DNA of 64,000 nt from Bosea sp. AS-1 (GCF_002220095.1 NZ_CP022372.1:4188501-4252500), one strand, 5' to 3'. Shown: positions 34,546 through 44,552, counted from the stretch's first letter. Notes: generated by a model from the letters alone, not told the origin. Made by a program: numbers and translations.

Positions 34546-34815
34546 TCTCCTTCGGCCCGACGCCTCACTGTTCCGGGGGCGCTCTTCCAGCGGACCGTGA
34601 TCGCTCGCGTAGGCGTTCAAGATGGCCGTTTCCGGGCGAACCGGCAAGCCGGCCCCCATGCGAATGCGGCGCTTTCGTAGCGACCGCGCAACAGTTGCAG
34701 AAAACCGGTTGCCCCAGAGCATTCGAGCCGGAATCAGCAGTCATCAATCGAGAACAACGAGTCTATGTTTTCCCGGCTTGCAGTTCACGCGGCGCCTCTA
34801 TTGGAGATCATTCCA

Positions 34816-34926
34816 ATGAAAAAGATTGTTCTGAGCTTTGCTGCCGTCGCTCTTCTCGCCGGCTTCGTCGCCGGTTGCGCCAAGGACGAGACCAAGCCAG
34901 TGGCCCCGATCGTCCGCAAGGGCTGA
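34816..34926 (+). CDS. Very small lipoprotein (36 residues)
   Basis: The frame encodes MKKIVLSFAAVALLAGFVAG then CAKDETKPVAPIVRKG. It has a Lys-Lys start, a hydrophobic core and a lipobox FVAGC with the lipidated cysteine at residue 21, leaving only 16 mature residues. GGAG lies 9 bases before the ATG, and a perfect 13-bp terminator begins 18 bases after the stop, so this is a complete single-gene unit. It resembles entericidin-like small lipoproteins in size but lacks enough sequence for a family call. Confidence 0.75.
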   Translation: MKKIVLSFAAVALLAGFVAGCAKDETKPVAPIVRKG

Positions 34927-34944
34927 TCCGGCCTGGGTAAAAAG

Positions 34945-34974
34945 CAAAGGGCGCGCCTTTCGGCGCGCCCTTTG
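34945..34974 (+). terminator. Terminator after the small lipoprotein gene
   Basis: Perfect 13-bp stem CAAAGGGCGCGCC / GGCGCGCCCTTTG with loop TTTC. Confidence 0.88.
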
Positions 34975-35081
34975 TCATTGGAATCAGCAGTTTCCGCCGA
35001 AACACAACGTCACCTCGGCTGACCCACTCCTTCGCGAAAACGCTGGGGGTCCGGGCTCCGATCCTGACCGATGGCGGTCGA

Positions 35082-36761
35082 TCACATATTCGCGTAGCCC
35101 GGTCCGCCGCCGCCTTCCGGCACCGTCCAGGTGATGTTCTGGGCCGGGTCCTTGATGTCGCAGGTCTTGCAGTGGACGCAGTTCTGCGCGTTGATCACGA
35201 AGCGCGGATTGCTCTTCGTCTCGGCATTCTCGTAGACGACCTCGTAGACGCCCGCCGGGCAATAGAGCCGCGCCGGCTCGCCATAGAGCGGCAGATTCTT
35301 GGCGATCGGGATCGTCGGATCTGTCAGCTTCAGATGGGCCGGCTGGTCTTCCTCGTGATTGGTCGAGGACAGGAAGACCGAGGAGAGCTTGTCGAAGGAG
35401 ATCTTGCCGTCCGGCTTCGGATAGGTGATCGGCGTGACCTCGGCGAGCGGCTTCAGCGTCGCGAAATCCGGCTTGCCATGCTTCAGCGTGCCGAAGGGCG
35501 ACCAGCCGAAAAGCTGGTTCAGCCACATGTCGATGCCGCCGAGCCCGATGCCGATGAGCGTGCCGAACTTCGACCAGAGCGGCTTGACGTTGCGCACCGG
35601 CTTCAAATCCTTGCCGATGGCGCTGTCACGCCAGCTCGTCTCGATCTCGACGACCTCGTCATGCTGCCGGCCCGCCTGCAGCGCCGGCACCAGCTTGTCG
35701 GCGGCGAGCATGCCGGAGAGGATGGCGTTGTGGCTGCCCTTGATGCGCGGCACGTTGACGAAGCCCGCAGCGCAGCCGATCAGCGCGCCCCCCGGGAAGG
35801 TCAGCTTCGGCACCGACTGGTAGCCGCCCTCGGTGATCGCACGCGAGCCATAGGCGATGCGCTTGGCGCCCTCGAAGGTGTCGCGGATCAACGGGTGGGT
35901 CTTGAAACGCTGGAACTCGTCGAAGGGAGAGAGCGTCGGGTTCTGGTAGTTCAGATGCACGACGAAGCCGACAGAGACCAGGTTGTCGTCGAAATGATAG
36001 AGGAACGAGCCGCCGCCGGTGGTGTTGTCGAGCGGCCAGCCGAAGGAGTGCTGGACGCGGCCCTTGTGGAATTTCTCGGGCTTGACCTGCCAGAGCTCCT
36101 TCAGGCCAATGCCGTATTTCTGCGGCTCGCGCCCCTGATCGAGAGCGAACTTCCTGATCGCGATCTTGGAGAGCGAACCGCGCGCGCCCTCCCCCAGCAG
36201 CGTGTAGCGGCCGCGCAATTCCATGCCACGGGTAAAACGGTCGGAGACGGTGCCGTCCTTGGCGATGCCCATGTCGCCGGTGGCGATACCGGCGACCGAG
36301 CCATCCTCGTTGTAGAGCAATTCCGCAGCGGCGAATCCGGGATAGATCTCGACGCCCAACGCCTCGGCCCGCGCCGCCAGGAACTTCGCCACCAACCCGA
36401 GCGAGCCGACGAAGTTGCCGTGGTTGTTCATCAGCGACGGCATGCCGAAATTCGGCAGGCGGATGCCGTTGGGCTCGGTCAGGAAGTAGAAGACGTCCTC
36501 CTTGACCTCCGTGGTCAAGGGCCGCTCGGGATCGTCGCGCCAGTCCGGTACGAGACGGTCGAGACCGATCGGGTCGATGACGGCGCCGGAGAGAATATGG
36601 GCACCGACCTCGGCCCCCTTCTCGACCACGACGACAGAAAGGGTTTCGTCGAGCTGCTTCAGCCGGATGGCGGCGGCGAGTCCTGCGGGGCCGGCACCGA
36701 CGATGACGACGTCATAGTCCATGCTCTCGCGCGGTTCGCTCTGCGCTTCCTTCAGATCCAT
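35082..36761 (-). CDS. Electron transfer flavoprotein-ubiquinone oxidoreductase
   Basis: 559 residues. FAD loop VIVGAGPAGLAAAIRLKQ near 19-36; ubiquinone/flavin domains in the middle; C-terminal 4Fe-4S ligands in RLYCPAGVYEV and NAQNCVHCKTCDIKDPAQNI. It passes electrons from reduced ETF (fatty-acid, amino-acid and choline-type dehydrogenases) to ubiquinone at the inner membrane. The length matches the family. A perfect AT-rich palindrome lies 36 bases before the start codon, suggesting repressor control. It is divergent from the uracil-DNA glycosylase gene. Confidence 0.97.
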   Translation of the reverse strand: MDLKEAQSEPRESMDYDVVIVGAGPAGLAAAIRLKQLDETLSVVVVEKGAEVGAHILSGAVIDPIGLDRLVPDWRDDPERPLTTEVKEDVFYFLTEPNGIRLPNFGMPSLMNNHGNFVGSLGLVAKFLAARAEALGVEIYPGFAAAELLYNEDGSVAGIATGDMGIAKDGTVSDRFTRGMELRGRYTLLGEGARGSLSKIAIRKFALDQGREPQKYGIGLKELWQVKPEKFHKGRVQHSFGWPLDNTTGGGSFLYHFDDNLVSVGFVVHLNYQNPTLSPFDEFQRFKTHPLIRDTFEGAKRIAYGSRAITEGGYQSVPKLTFPGGALIGCAAGFVNVPRIKGSHNAILSGMLAADKLVPALQAGRQHDEVVEIETSWRDSAIGKDLKPVRNVKPLWSKFGTLIGIGLGGIDMWLNQLFGWSPFGTLKHGKPDFATLKPLAEVTPITYPKPDGKISFDKLSSVFLSSTNHEEDQPAHLKLTDPTIPIAKNLPLYGEPARLYCPAGVYEVVYENAETKSNPRFVINAQNCVHCKTCDIKDPAQNITWTVPEGGGGPGYANM

Positions 36762-36796
36762 CCCGTCCTCCGCATGCGAAAACGCATTGCCCAGAT

Positions 36797-36812
36797 AGTT
36801 TATATATAAACT
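36797..36812. promoter_or_regulatory. Perfect 16-bp palindrome upstream of the ETF-QO gene
   Basis: AGTTTATATATAAACT is a perfect dyad, strikingly AT-rich in this genome, 36 bases before the ETF-QO ATG. It contains TATATAA, so it could overlap the -10 region and act as an operator for a TetR- or MarR-type repressor. Confidence 0.5.
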
Positions 36813-36933
36813 GTTTTACCCGACCGTTCAACGAGGCGCACGATCCAGTCTGGAAACCCTCTATCCAAGCCTATGGTTCGTTTTGCAACCGCGAACGCTC
36901 GCGGAGAGCCTCCACCAGGTATAGGATCGGCTG

Positions 36934-37755
36934 ATGAGCCTGTCCCATGCAGCCCCTCCCGACGAGCCCAACCCCTACGAGCTCCTGAGCTGGTACGCCG
37001 AGATGGGCGTGACCGAGGCGCTGGACGACGAACCGCACAACCACTTCGCCGATCCCGTGCCTGCCGGCGCCAGCCAGCCACGCCTGCGGTCCCTTCCCGG
37101 CCGCCCGGCCGCCCCTGCCCGGCCGATCGCGGCAGCCGCGACGGCGCCCGACGACGCCACCGTCAGTGCCAAGGCGCTCGCTCGCGAGGCGCGCACGCTC
37201 GACGAGCTGAAGGAAGCGCTCGCCAAGTTCGAGGGCTGCGCGCTCAAGGCCACGGCCAAGAATCTCGTCTTCGCCGATGGCAACCCCGAGGGCCGGGTGA
37301 TGATGGTCGGCGAGGCGCCGGGCGCTGATGAGGACCGGATCGGCCTGCCCTTCGTCGGCCGCTCCGGCCAGCTCCTCGACCGCATGCTGGCGGCGATCGG
37401 GCTTTCGCGGAAGGAAGACGTCTACATCGCCAACCTGCTGCCCTGGCGCCCGCCCGGCAACCGCACGCCGACGCCGCAGGAAGTCGCGATCTGCCTGCCC
37501 TTCATTCAGCGCCAGATCGAGCTCGCCGATCCCGACATCCTGGTCTGCGTCGGCGCGCCTTCCGCCCAGGGCCTGCTCGGCTTCAAGGGCATCATGGCCT
37601 CGCGCGGCAAATGGGTGGAGTACGACACCGGCGCCCGACGCATCCGGGCGATCGCGACGCTGCACCCCGCCTATCTTCTGCGCCGGCCGCTCGACAAGCG
37701 CCTGAGCTGGCGCGACCTGCGGGCGCTAAAGGCGGCACTGGACGGAACGCCCTGA
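36934..37755 (+). CDS. Uracil-DNA glycosylase, family 4-like, with an incomplete Fe-S cysteine set
   Basis: 273 residues. An N-terminal 90-residue Pro/Ala-rich extension precedes the glycosylase fold. Motif 1 is GEAPGADEDRIGLPFVGRSG (about 128-147) and motif 2 is LHPAYLLRRP. It removes uracil from DNA to start base-excision repair. Family 4 enzymes hold a 4Fe-4S cluster with four cysteines, the first two as C-x2-C. Here the segment KFEGCALKATAKN keeps only one of that pair, and later cysteines occur in AICLPF and DILVCVG. The cluster may be absent or changed. A Bradyrhizobium enzyme of unusual class with similar motifs has been described, as far as I recall. Confidence 0.88.
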   Translation: MSLSHAAPPDEPNPYELLSWYAEMGVTEALDDEPHNHFADPVPAGASQPRLRSLPGRPAAPARPIAAAATAPDDATVSAKALAREARTLDELKEALAKFEGCALKATAKNLVFADGNPEGRVMMVGEAPGADEDRIGLPFVGRSGQLLDRMLAAIGLSRKEDVYIANLLPWRPPGNRTPTPQEVAICLPFIQRQIELADPDILVCVGAPSAQGLLGFKGIMASRGKWVEYDTGARRIRAIATLHPAYLLRRPLDKRLSWRDLRALKAALDGTP

Positions 37756-37881
37756 TCGCCGGGAACCGGCGCAGTCAGCCTGCGTTCAGCCGTCGCCAGC
37801 CAAGACGGCCTGAGTCTATCGCCTCTTGAGTTCGTCGCCTCTCTTGGCAAGATGGCGAAGCGTTTCGTCGGGGACCTGTCC

Positions 37882-38766
37882 ATGCAGTGGGAAGATTACC
37901 GCCAGTCCGACAATCTCGAGGACCGGCGGGGAGGTGGTGGCGGCGGCTTCGCCGGCATGCCCGGCGGTCGCGGCGGCATCGGCATCGGCACGATGGTGGT
38001 GCTCGGCCTGCTCGGCTGGGCACTCGGCATCGATCCGCGTCTTCTGATCGGCAGCGCCGAGATGATCGGCGGCATCGGCGGGCGCGAGCAGACGCCGCAG
38101 ACGCGCCAGTCCTCCGGCCCGCCGCAGGACGAGATGGGCCGCTTCGTCTCGGCCGTGCTGGCGCAGAACGAGGACGTCTGGACCAAGGTGCTGCCGCAGC
38201 AGGCCAACACCCGCTACCAGGCGCCGCAGCTCGTACTGTTCTCCGGCATCAACCGCTCCGGCTGCGGCGTGGCGCAGTCGGCGATGGGGCCGTTCTATTG
38301 CCCGAACGACCGCAAGGTCTATCTCGACACCTCCTTCTTCCAGGAGATGCAGCGCAAACTCGGCGGCGGTGGCGACTTCGCTTATGCCTATGTCATCGCC
38401 CACGAGGTCGGGCACCACATCCAGAACCTGATCGGCATCCTGCCCCGCGCCAACCAGCTGCGCGAGCGCTCGTCCGAGCGCGATGCGAACGCGATCTCGG
38501 TCAGGATCGAATTGCAGGCCGATTGCTTCGCCGGCGTCTGGGCCCACAACATCCAGGCGATGGGCCGGCTCGACCAGGGCGACATCGAAGAGGCGATCCG
38601 CACCGCTTCGGCGATCGGCGACGACAAGCTGCAGAAGGCGGCGCAGGGCGTCGTCGTGCCGGATTCCTTCACCCACGGCTCCTCGGCCCAGCGAACGAAG
38701 TGGTTCAACACCGGCTTCCAGTCGGGTTCGATGCAGAGCTGCGACACGTTCCGCAATCAGGTCTGA
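37882..38766 (+). CDS. Neutral zinc metallopeptidase, YpfJ family
   Basis: 294 residues from the ATG giving MQWEDYRQSDNLEDRRGGGG, the usual YpfJ beginning; a frame ten codons longer exists. One membrane anchor (IGIGTMVVLGLLGWALGI, about residues 32-50) is followed by a periplasmic or cytoplasmic peptidase domain with the zinc motif VIAHEVGHHIQNL. Downstream ELQADCFAGVWAH supplies the third ligand. YpfJ substrates are unknown. A hairpin follows the stop by about 105 bases. Confidence 0.92.
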   Translation: MQWEDYRQSDNLEDRRGGGGGGFAGMPGGRGGIGIGTMVVLGLLGWALGIDPRLLIGSAEMIGGIGGREQTPQTRQSSGPPQDEMGRFVSAVLAQNEDVWTKVLPQQANTRYQAPQLVLFSGINRSGCGVAQSAMGPFYCPNDRKVYLDTSFFQEMQRKLGGGGDFAYAYVIAHEVGHHIQNLIGILPRANQLRERSSERDANAISVRIELQADCFAGVWAHNIQAMGRLDQGDIEEAIRTASAIGDDKLQKAAQGVVVPDSFTHGSSAQRTKWFNTGFQSGSMQSCDTFRNQV

Positions 38767-38870
38767 CGCACAGGCTCTCCGCTTCGCCTTCCGATTCTTG
38801 CAGGCGCCTTGAACCGGTTCGCCCGCTGCGGCGACCAATGAGGGCACTGCTCCTGTTTCGACCCTGCTCT

Positions 38871-38905
38871 CGCCCCGTCAGTTCCGCTGGCGGGGCGCTT
38901 CTTTT
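38871..38905 (+). terminator. Terminator after the YpfJ-family gene
   Basis: 11-bp stem CGCCCCGTCAG / CTGGCGGGGCG with one G-T pair, loop TTCCG, then CTTCTTTT. Confidence 0.8.
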
Positions 38906-38934
38906 GTGCGCCAATCACACCGCGTGGCGAGGGG

Positions 38935-39750
38935 TCAGGCCGGCACGCGGCCGGTCAGGCGGAAGAACAGGTTGGACGTCACCTGGACATCTGGCCGGGA
39001 CAGGTGACTTTCGAGAGCAGCGAAGTCTCGCTCCAGATCCGCGCGTGCGATGAAGCCGCCCGTCACCAGCTTGTCGCGGCTGTTGTCGATCAGGCTCCGT
39101 GGGAAGGCGCGTCGCTCATGCCCCGCCGGAAAGACATGGATGATCGCGTCGACCTCGATATCGGTCACGCCCGCATCCCGGAACAGCCGGTGAATGCGGC
39201 GCCCGACCGAGAGGTCGATCCCCTGCGCTCGCGCATGAGCCGTATAGGCTTCGAGAAGACGGCCCCAGGCCGGCAGGGGCGGATCGAAGCAGTGCGGGAC
39301 ATAATCGGCCTCGAAGCTCGCGACCCAGCCGCCGGGCCGCACCAGCGAGACGGCTTCGCGCACGACCCGCTCGGGTTCCGGGACGTTGACCAGCAACAGC
39401 CGCATATGGGCGCCGTCGAAGCCGCGTTTCGGCAAGCCGGTCGCGTAGGCGTCGCCCTCGCGGACCTCGACCTGGGACAAGCCGCGATCGGTGGTGAAGC
39501 GGCGCGCCAGCTCGACGAATTGGCTGCCCCGATCGATGCCGAGCACCGAGCCCGTCTTGCCGACACGCTCGGCCAGCAGATGCAGGACGCCGCCCGGCCC
39601 ACAACCGAGATCAAGGACATGTTCGCCGGCCTCGATGCCGATTCGATCGAGCTGCGCCGTGGAATCGGGAGCCAGCGTCATGATCTGGCGCGTGAGCCGC
39701 TCGACTTCAGGCTCGGTCCGGCCCAGCAGATAGCTGTCTGAATCCGTCAT
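38935..39750 (-). CDS. Class I SAM-dependent methyltransferase
   Basis: 271 residues with the SAM-binding loop HVLDLGCGPGGVLHLLAERVG near residues 48-68, the acidic strand-2 end LGIDRG, and post-II motifs DGAHMRLLLVNVPEP. The layout is like the UbiE/Methyltransf_25 small-molecule group. The substrate is unknown; neighbours (peptidase, glycosyltransferase) give no hint. It is followed on the same strand, upstream, by the glycosyltransferase-like gene after a 76-base gap. Confidence 0.85.
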   Translation of the reverse strand: MTDSDSYLLGRTEPEVERLTRQIMTLAPDSTAQLDRIGIEAGEHVLDLGCGPGGVLHLLAERVGKTGSVLGIDRGSQFVELARRFTTDRGLSQVEVREGDAYATGLPKRGFDGAHMRLLLVNVPEPERVVREAVSLVRPGGWVASFEADYVPHCFDPPLPAWGRLLEAYTAHARAQGIDLSVGRRIHRLFRDAGVTDIEVDAIIHVFPAGHERRAFPRSLIDNSRDKLVTGGFIARADLERDFAALESHLSRPDVQVTSNLFFRLTGRVPA

Positions 39751-39826
39751 GCTGCCTCCCTGCGATGCATCCGTCGCAGGTTTTCTGAAACATGATCGTG
39801 TCGAAGCCGTGGAGGACGCTGGAGCC

Positions 39827-40315
39827 CTAGCGTTTCACCTTGCCCCGCGCCACCGGCAACCGTCGCGGCGCGGCCTCCAGGCGGCCGGCGAGCACAGCGC
39901 TCCTGGGTGCGATCAGCCCCGGCCTGAGTTCCCTGGCGCCGAGGGCGATGGCGGCACGCTCGCGCCAGGAATCCGCAAAACCATGCAGCGGCAGCAGCGC
40001 CGGGACGTCGGGCCCGGCCAGCAGATGGCGCTCGATCGCCTCGACCCAATGCAGTTGCGGCACGTCGCCGGCATCGAGCAGCAGCAACCGGTCGCCGCGG
40101 GCAGCCGCCGCCCCGCGCTGCCAGCCCTCGGTTGGGCCGGCGCGCAAATAGCTCGCCCCCGTCGCATCGGCGATGCGCTCGAGATCGCTTGCCCCGGCCG
40201 TGTCGACCACCACGGCATGGCCGAGGAATCCGTCCGCCACCGCCGGTATCAGCACGGCGAAGGTCGCGGCGAGGGTCTGCGCGTGGCCGGGCGCGCGGAT
40301 CACGGCTGTGAGCAT
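39827..40315 (-). CDS. Glycosyltransferase family 2-like protein (short)
   Basis: 162 residues from the ATG at 40315 (a TTG two codons earlier is also possible). The pattern resembles a truncated family-2 glycosyltransferase: HAVVVDTAGASDLERIADATGAS, then GAAAARGDRLLLLDAGDVPQLHWVEAI, where LLLDAGD stands in place of the DxD metal motif. It ends in a basic tail ARGKVKR. Half the usual length of such enzymes, so it may be a minimal or non-catalytic form. It diverges from the radical SAM gene and shares its intergenic region with the LexA-type box. Confidence 0.6.
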   Translation of the reverse strand: MLTAVIRAPGHAQTLAATFAVLIPAVADGFLGHAVVVDTAGASDLERIADATGASYLRAGPTEGWQRGAAAARGDRLLLLDAGDVPQLHWVEAIERHLLAGPDVPALLPLHGFADSWRERAAIALGARELRPGLIAPRSAVLAGRLEAAPRRLPVARGKVKR

Positions 40316-40368
40316 CCGCAATGTCTATGACGCGGCGCAGCATGTCGCAATCCTGTCACTTGATCTTT

Positions 40369-40383
40369 GTTCTTGTTATGTTC
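40369..40383. promoter_or_regulatory. LexA-type SOS box in front of the radical SAM gene
   Basis: GTTC-N7-GTTC (GTTCTTGTTATGTTC), an exact match to the alphaproteobacterial LexA direct-repeat box, in the intergenic space 58 bases before the likely start of the radical SAM gene and 54 after the divergent start. Confidence 0.55.
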
Positions 40384-40440
40384 ACACTCAAAGCCAATGA
40401 TCGGTGTCGATTCCCGACGCCCCGGCAGGATGGGACAGCG

Positions 40441-41634
40441 ATGCGCCAGGCCAGACCGACTTCCCGGCCGATGCCGACGGCCCAACCACTCAGGCGGCAG
40501 GACAGCGAGCCGATGTCGGTCTCGGTGCGCGTCGCCCCAACCGACCCGCTCGCCCATGTCGGTCACCGGATCGACCCAGAGCGTCGGCGCGGACGCGGCG
40601 CGACGATCAATCCGGGCGGGCGCTACGAGACCGAGCAGCGCGTCGCGGAGGATGACGGCTGGGGCTCGCTCGGCGAATTGCCGGCGTTCAAGACCGAAAT
40701 CGCCTACGAGAAGGCGCGCACCATCATCACGCGCAACGACTCGCCCGACATCTCCTTCGACCGCTCGATCAATCCCTATCGCGGCTGCGAGCATGGCTGC
40801 GTCTACTGCTTCGCGCGGCCGACGCATGCCTATCTCGGCCTCTCGCCCGGTCTCGACTTCGAGAGCAAGCTGACGGCCAAACCCGATGCCGCGCAATTGC
40901 TGGAGAAGGAACTCTCCTCTCCGTCCTATCAGCCGCGCACCATCGCCATCGGCACCAACACCGATCCCTACCAGCCGATCGAGAAGAGGCTCAGGATCAT
41001 GCGCCAGGTGCTGGAGGTGTTGGCGAAGTTCAACCACCCGGTCGGCATCGTCACGAAGTCGGCGCTGGTACAGCGCGACATCGATATCCTCGCGCCGATG
41101 GCCGAGAAGGGCCTCGTCAAGGTCGCGCTCTCGGTGACGACGCTCGACCCGAAGGTTGCGCGCGGCATGGAGCCACGCGCCGCCTCCCCGCCGAAGCGCC
41201 TGGAGACGATCCGAAAGCTCTCGGAAGCCGGCATCCCCGTCTCGGTGCTGGTGGCGCCGATCATCCCGGCGATCAACGAGCACGAGATCGAACGCATCCT
41301 GGATGCGGCGAAGGCCGCGGGCGCGCAGGAGGCCGGCTATGTGCTGCTCCGGCTGCCGCTCGAGGTGCGCGACATCGTGCAGGAATGGCTGCTGACGCAT
41401 CATCCCGACAAGCTCCGGCATGTGATGTCGCTGATCCGCTCGACCCGCGGCGGCAAGGATTACGATTCGCAATGGGGTCAGCGCATGGTCGGCTCGGGTC
41501 CCTATGCCTGGATGGTCGGCCGGCGCTTCGAGATGGCGGCGGAGCGCATCGGCTTCAACACGGCGCGCCGGCGACTGCGCACGGATCTGTTCGTCAAGCC
41601 GGAAAAGGAAAAGGCGCAGCTCAGCCTGTTCTGA
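40441..41634 (+). CDS. Radical SAM protein of the PA0069 / spore-photoproduct-lyase-like family
   Basis: 397 residues from the ATG at 40441; the frame is open further back and a later ATG exists at 40513. The cluster motif is C-x3-C-x2-C in [18 protein letters not shown], followed by the family segment [21 protein letters not shown] and [17 protein letters not shown]. Members are annotated as PA0069 or Rv2578c family and are distantly related to spore photoproduct lyase, so a DNA-repair role has been guessed but not shown. A LexA-type box in the promoter supports that. The rnhB gene begins on its stop codon (TGATG). Confidence 0.88.
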   Translation: MRQARPTSRPMPTAQPLRRQDSEPMSVSVRVAPTDPLAHVGHRIDPERRRGRGATINPGGRYETEQRVAEDDGWGSLGELPAFKTEIAYEKARTIITRNDSPDISFDRSINPYRGCEHGCVYCFARPTHAYLGLSPGLDFESKLTAKPDAAQLLEKELSSPSYQPRTIAIGTNTDPYQPIEKRLRIMRQVLEVLAKFNHPVGIVTKSALVQRDIDILAPMAEKGLVKVALSVTTLDPKVARGMEPRAASPPKRLETIRKLSEAGIPVSVLVAPIIPAINEHEIERILDAAKAAGAQEAGYVLLRLPLEVRDIVQEWLLTHHPDKLRHVMSLIRSTRGGKDYDSQWGQRMVGSGPYAWMVGRRFEMAAERIGFNTARRRLRTDLFVKPEKEKAQLSLF

Positions 41635-42311
41635 TGCATGGCCCCGAGGCGCGGCATGCCGCACTGGAACCGAACCGCACTCTGTTGCATAAGCCCGTCA
41701 TGCCCGCCGATTTCAGCCGTGAAACGCTTGCCATCGCCGACGGCCGCTGGCCGCTCGCCGGCATCGACGAGGTCGGGCGCGGCCCGCTGGCCGGGCCGGT
41801 GGTGGCGGCCGCCGTCATCCTCGACCCCGAGCGCGTCCCGGCCGGGCTCGACGATTCGAAGAAACTGGCCGCCCCCATCCGCGAGGAGCTTTTCGGCGAG
41901 ATCATGGAGCGGGCACTGGCGGTGTCCGTCGCGAGCGCGAACGCGATCGAGATCGACATGGTCAATATCCGCCAGGCGACGCTCTTGGCCATGCGCCGGG
42001 CCGTCGGCGGTTTGCCGCTCGCGCCACTGCATGTCCTTGTCGACGGCAACGACCCGCCGGTGCTGGCCTGCGGCTGCGAGGCGATCATTCAAGGCGACGG
42101 CGCCGTGGCCTCGATCGCGGCTGCCTCGATCGTCGCCAAGGTGACGCGGGACCGGATGATGGCGCGACTGTGCCGGCGCTACCCGGCCTATGGCTTTTCC
42201 GACCATGTCGGCTACGCGACGCCGCGCCATCGCCGCGCTATCGCCGAGCACGGCCCCTGCCCCGAGCACCGCTATTCCTTCGCGCCGGTGAAGGGCATCT
42301 GGTTCCGTTAG
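41634..42311 (+). CDS. rnhB: Ribonuclease HII
   Basis: 225 residues from the coupled ATG at 41634, or about 203 from ATG 41700 ([18 protein letters not shown]). Neither has a strong ribosome site; coupling to the radical SAM stop favours the first. Catalytic core: [23 protein letters not shown] with the Asp-Glu pair, DDSKKL, and [19 protein letters not shown] with the third acid in LVDGND. It cuts RNA in RNA-DNA hybrids and at single ribonucleotides in DNA. It lies just before ccrM, a frequent arrangement in this order. Confidence 0.95.
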   Translation: MHGPEARHAALEPNRTLLHKPVMPADFSRETLAIADGRWPLAGIDEVGRGPLAGPVVAAAVILDPERVPAGLDDSKKLAAPIREELFGEIMERALAVSVASANAIEIDMVNIRQATLLAMRRAVGGLPLAPLHVLVDGNDPPVLACGCEAIIQGDGAVASIAAASIVAKVTRDRMMARLCRRYPAYGFSDHVGYATPRHRRAIAEHGPCPEHRYSFAPVKGIWFR

Positions 42312-42364
42312 CTCAGCGCGCGTCCTCAAGCCCGCTTCGCCTGCCCCAGCGGCAGGCCGGCAGG

Positions 42365-42379
42365 TTAACGCTTGTTTAC
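42365..42379 (+). promoter_or_regulatory. CtrA-like box in the ccrM promoter region
   Basis: TTAA-N7-TTAC (TTAACGCTTGTTTAC), 7 of 8 consensus positions, in the 290-base space between rnhB and ccrM. GANTC sites lie downstream at 42471-42475 (GACTC) and 42561-42565 (GATTC), the second inside the leader. In Caulobacter ccrM is activated by CtrA and silenced by leader GANTC methylation. Confidence 0.5.
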
Positions 42380-42402
42380 GAATTTCCCTTTTGTGCCAAT
42401 AA

Positions 42403-43722
<1,320 letters not shown>

Positions 43723-43823
43723 GCTGGTCGGCCAGGGCCTCTGCCCTTTCGTCATTCGTTCGGAGGACGCACCGCGCGGTCAGCGCGGGCACCCTGAACG
43801 CATGACGTCGGGGCGAGAACGCC

Positions 43824-44552
43824 ATGGCCACGATCCTGAAAATCGGCTCCTACGGACCTGAGGTCAAGAAGCTTCAGGAAGCACTCAACGCCAAGCTGAA
43901 ACCGACGCCGCCGCTCGTTCCGGACAGCCGCTTCGGCCAGTTCACCCATGCCACCGTGCTCGCCTTCCAGCGCAAGAACTGGCTGGTCGAAGATGGGCAG
44001 GCGGGTCCGGCGACACAGGCCTGCCTTTATGACACGGAGGCCTTCGCGCCGATCCTGCACAAGGTCTCGTTCATCGCGCAGCCGACGAACACGACCTGCT
44101 GGGCGACCTCGACGGCGATGATGAAGAACTCGTCGGTGCCGGTCGTCATCGCCAAGACGCCGCCGGACATGATCCTTCCCGACGGCTCGCTGGCGAACTC
44201 CTCGGAAACCGACCAGGCGATCGTCACCGGCCAGCGCTATGCCAGCATCCATGGCCTGCGCTGCAACGCCCCGATGTCCTGGTCGGTCGAGCTGCTGCGG
44301 CAGGCGCTGTCGCGCGGCCCGCTGATGTTCGACATGCTCTGGCGCGTCGACGAGTACACCGCCGGGCATGGCAGCCCGGGCCATATGATCGTGGTGGTCG
44401 GCATGCGCGGGGACAGCAACCCCGACGGCACCGGGACGACGCTGCGCATTCACGATCCCTGGCCGCCGAATCGCGGCAAGATCTATTCGAAGGGCTATTT
44501 CAAATGGTCCGTCGACCTGCCGACGATGACCTACCGCGTCTTCGAACGATAA
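43824..44552 (+). CDS. Peptidoglycan-binding papain-like cysteine peptidase (C39/C70-like)
   Basis: 242 residues. Residues 5-68 form a PG_binding_1 domain (ILKIGSYGPEVKKLQEALNA ... DGQAGPATQA). The remainder looks like a papain-like peptidase: oxyanion Q86, nucleophile C92 in QPTNTTCWATSTAMM, H187 in GSPGHMIVVVG and acid D211 in IHDPWP, the pattern of C39/C70 peptidases. No signal peptide or membrane helix is seen, so it is cytoplasmic or leaves by a route not visible here. No secretion or immunity gene is adjacent. Its end overlaps the convergent mutY gene by 22 bases. Substrate unknown. Confidence 0.75.
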   Translation: MATILKIGSYGPEVKKLQEALNAKLKPTPPLVPDSRFGQFTHATVLAFQRKNWLVEDGQAGPATQACLYDTEAFAPILHKVSFIAQPTNTTCWATSTAMMKNSSVPVVIAKTPPDMILPDGSLANSSETDQAIVTGQRYASIHGLRCNAPMSWSVELLRQALSRGPLMFDMLWRVDEYTAGHGSPGHMIVVVGMRGDSNPDGTGTTLRIHDPWPPNRGKIYSKGYFKWSVDLPTMTYRVFER

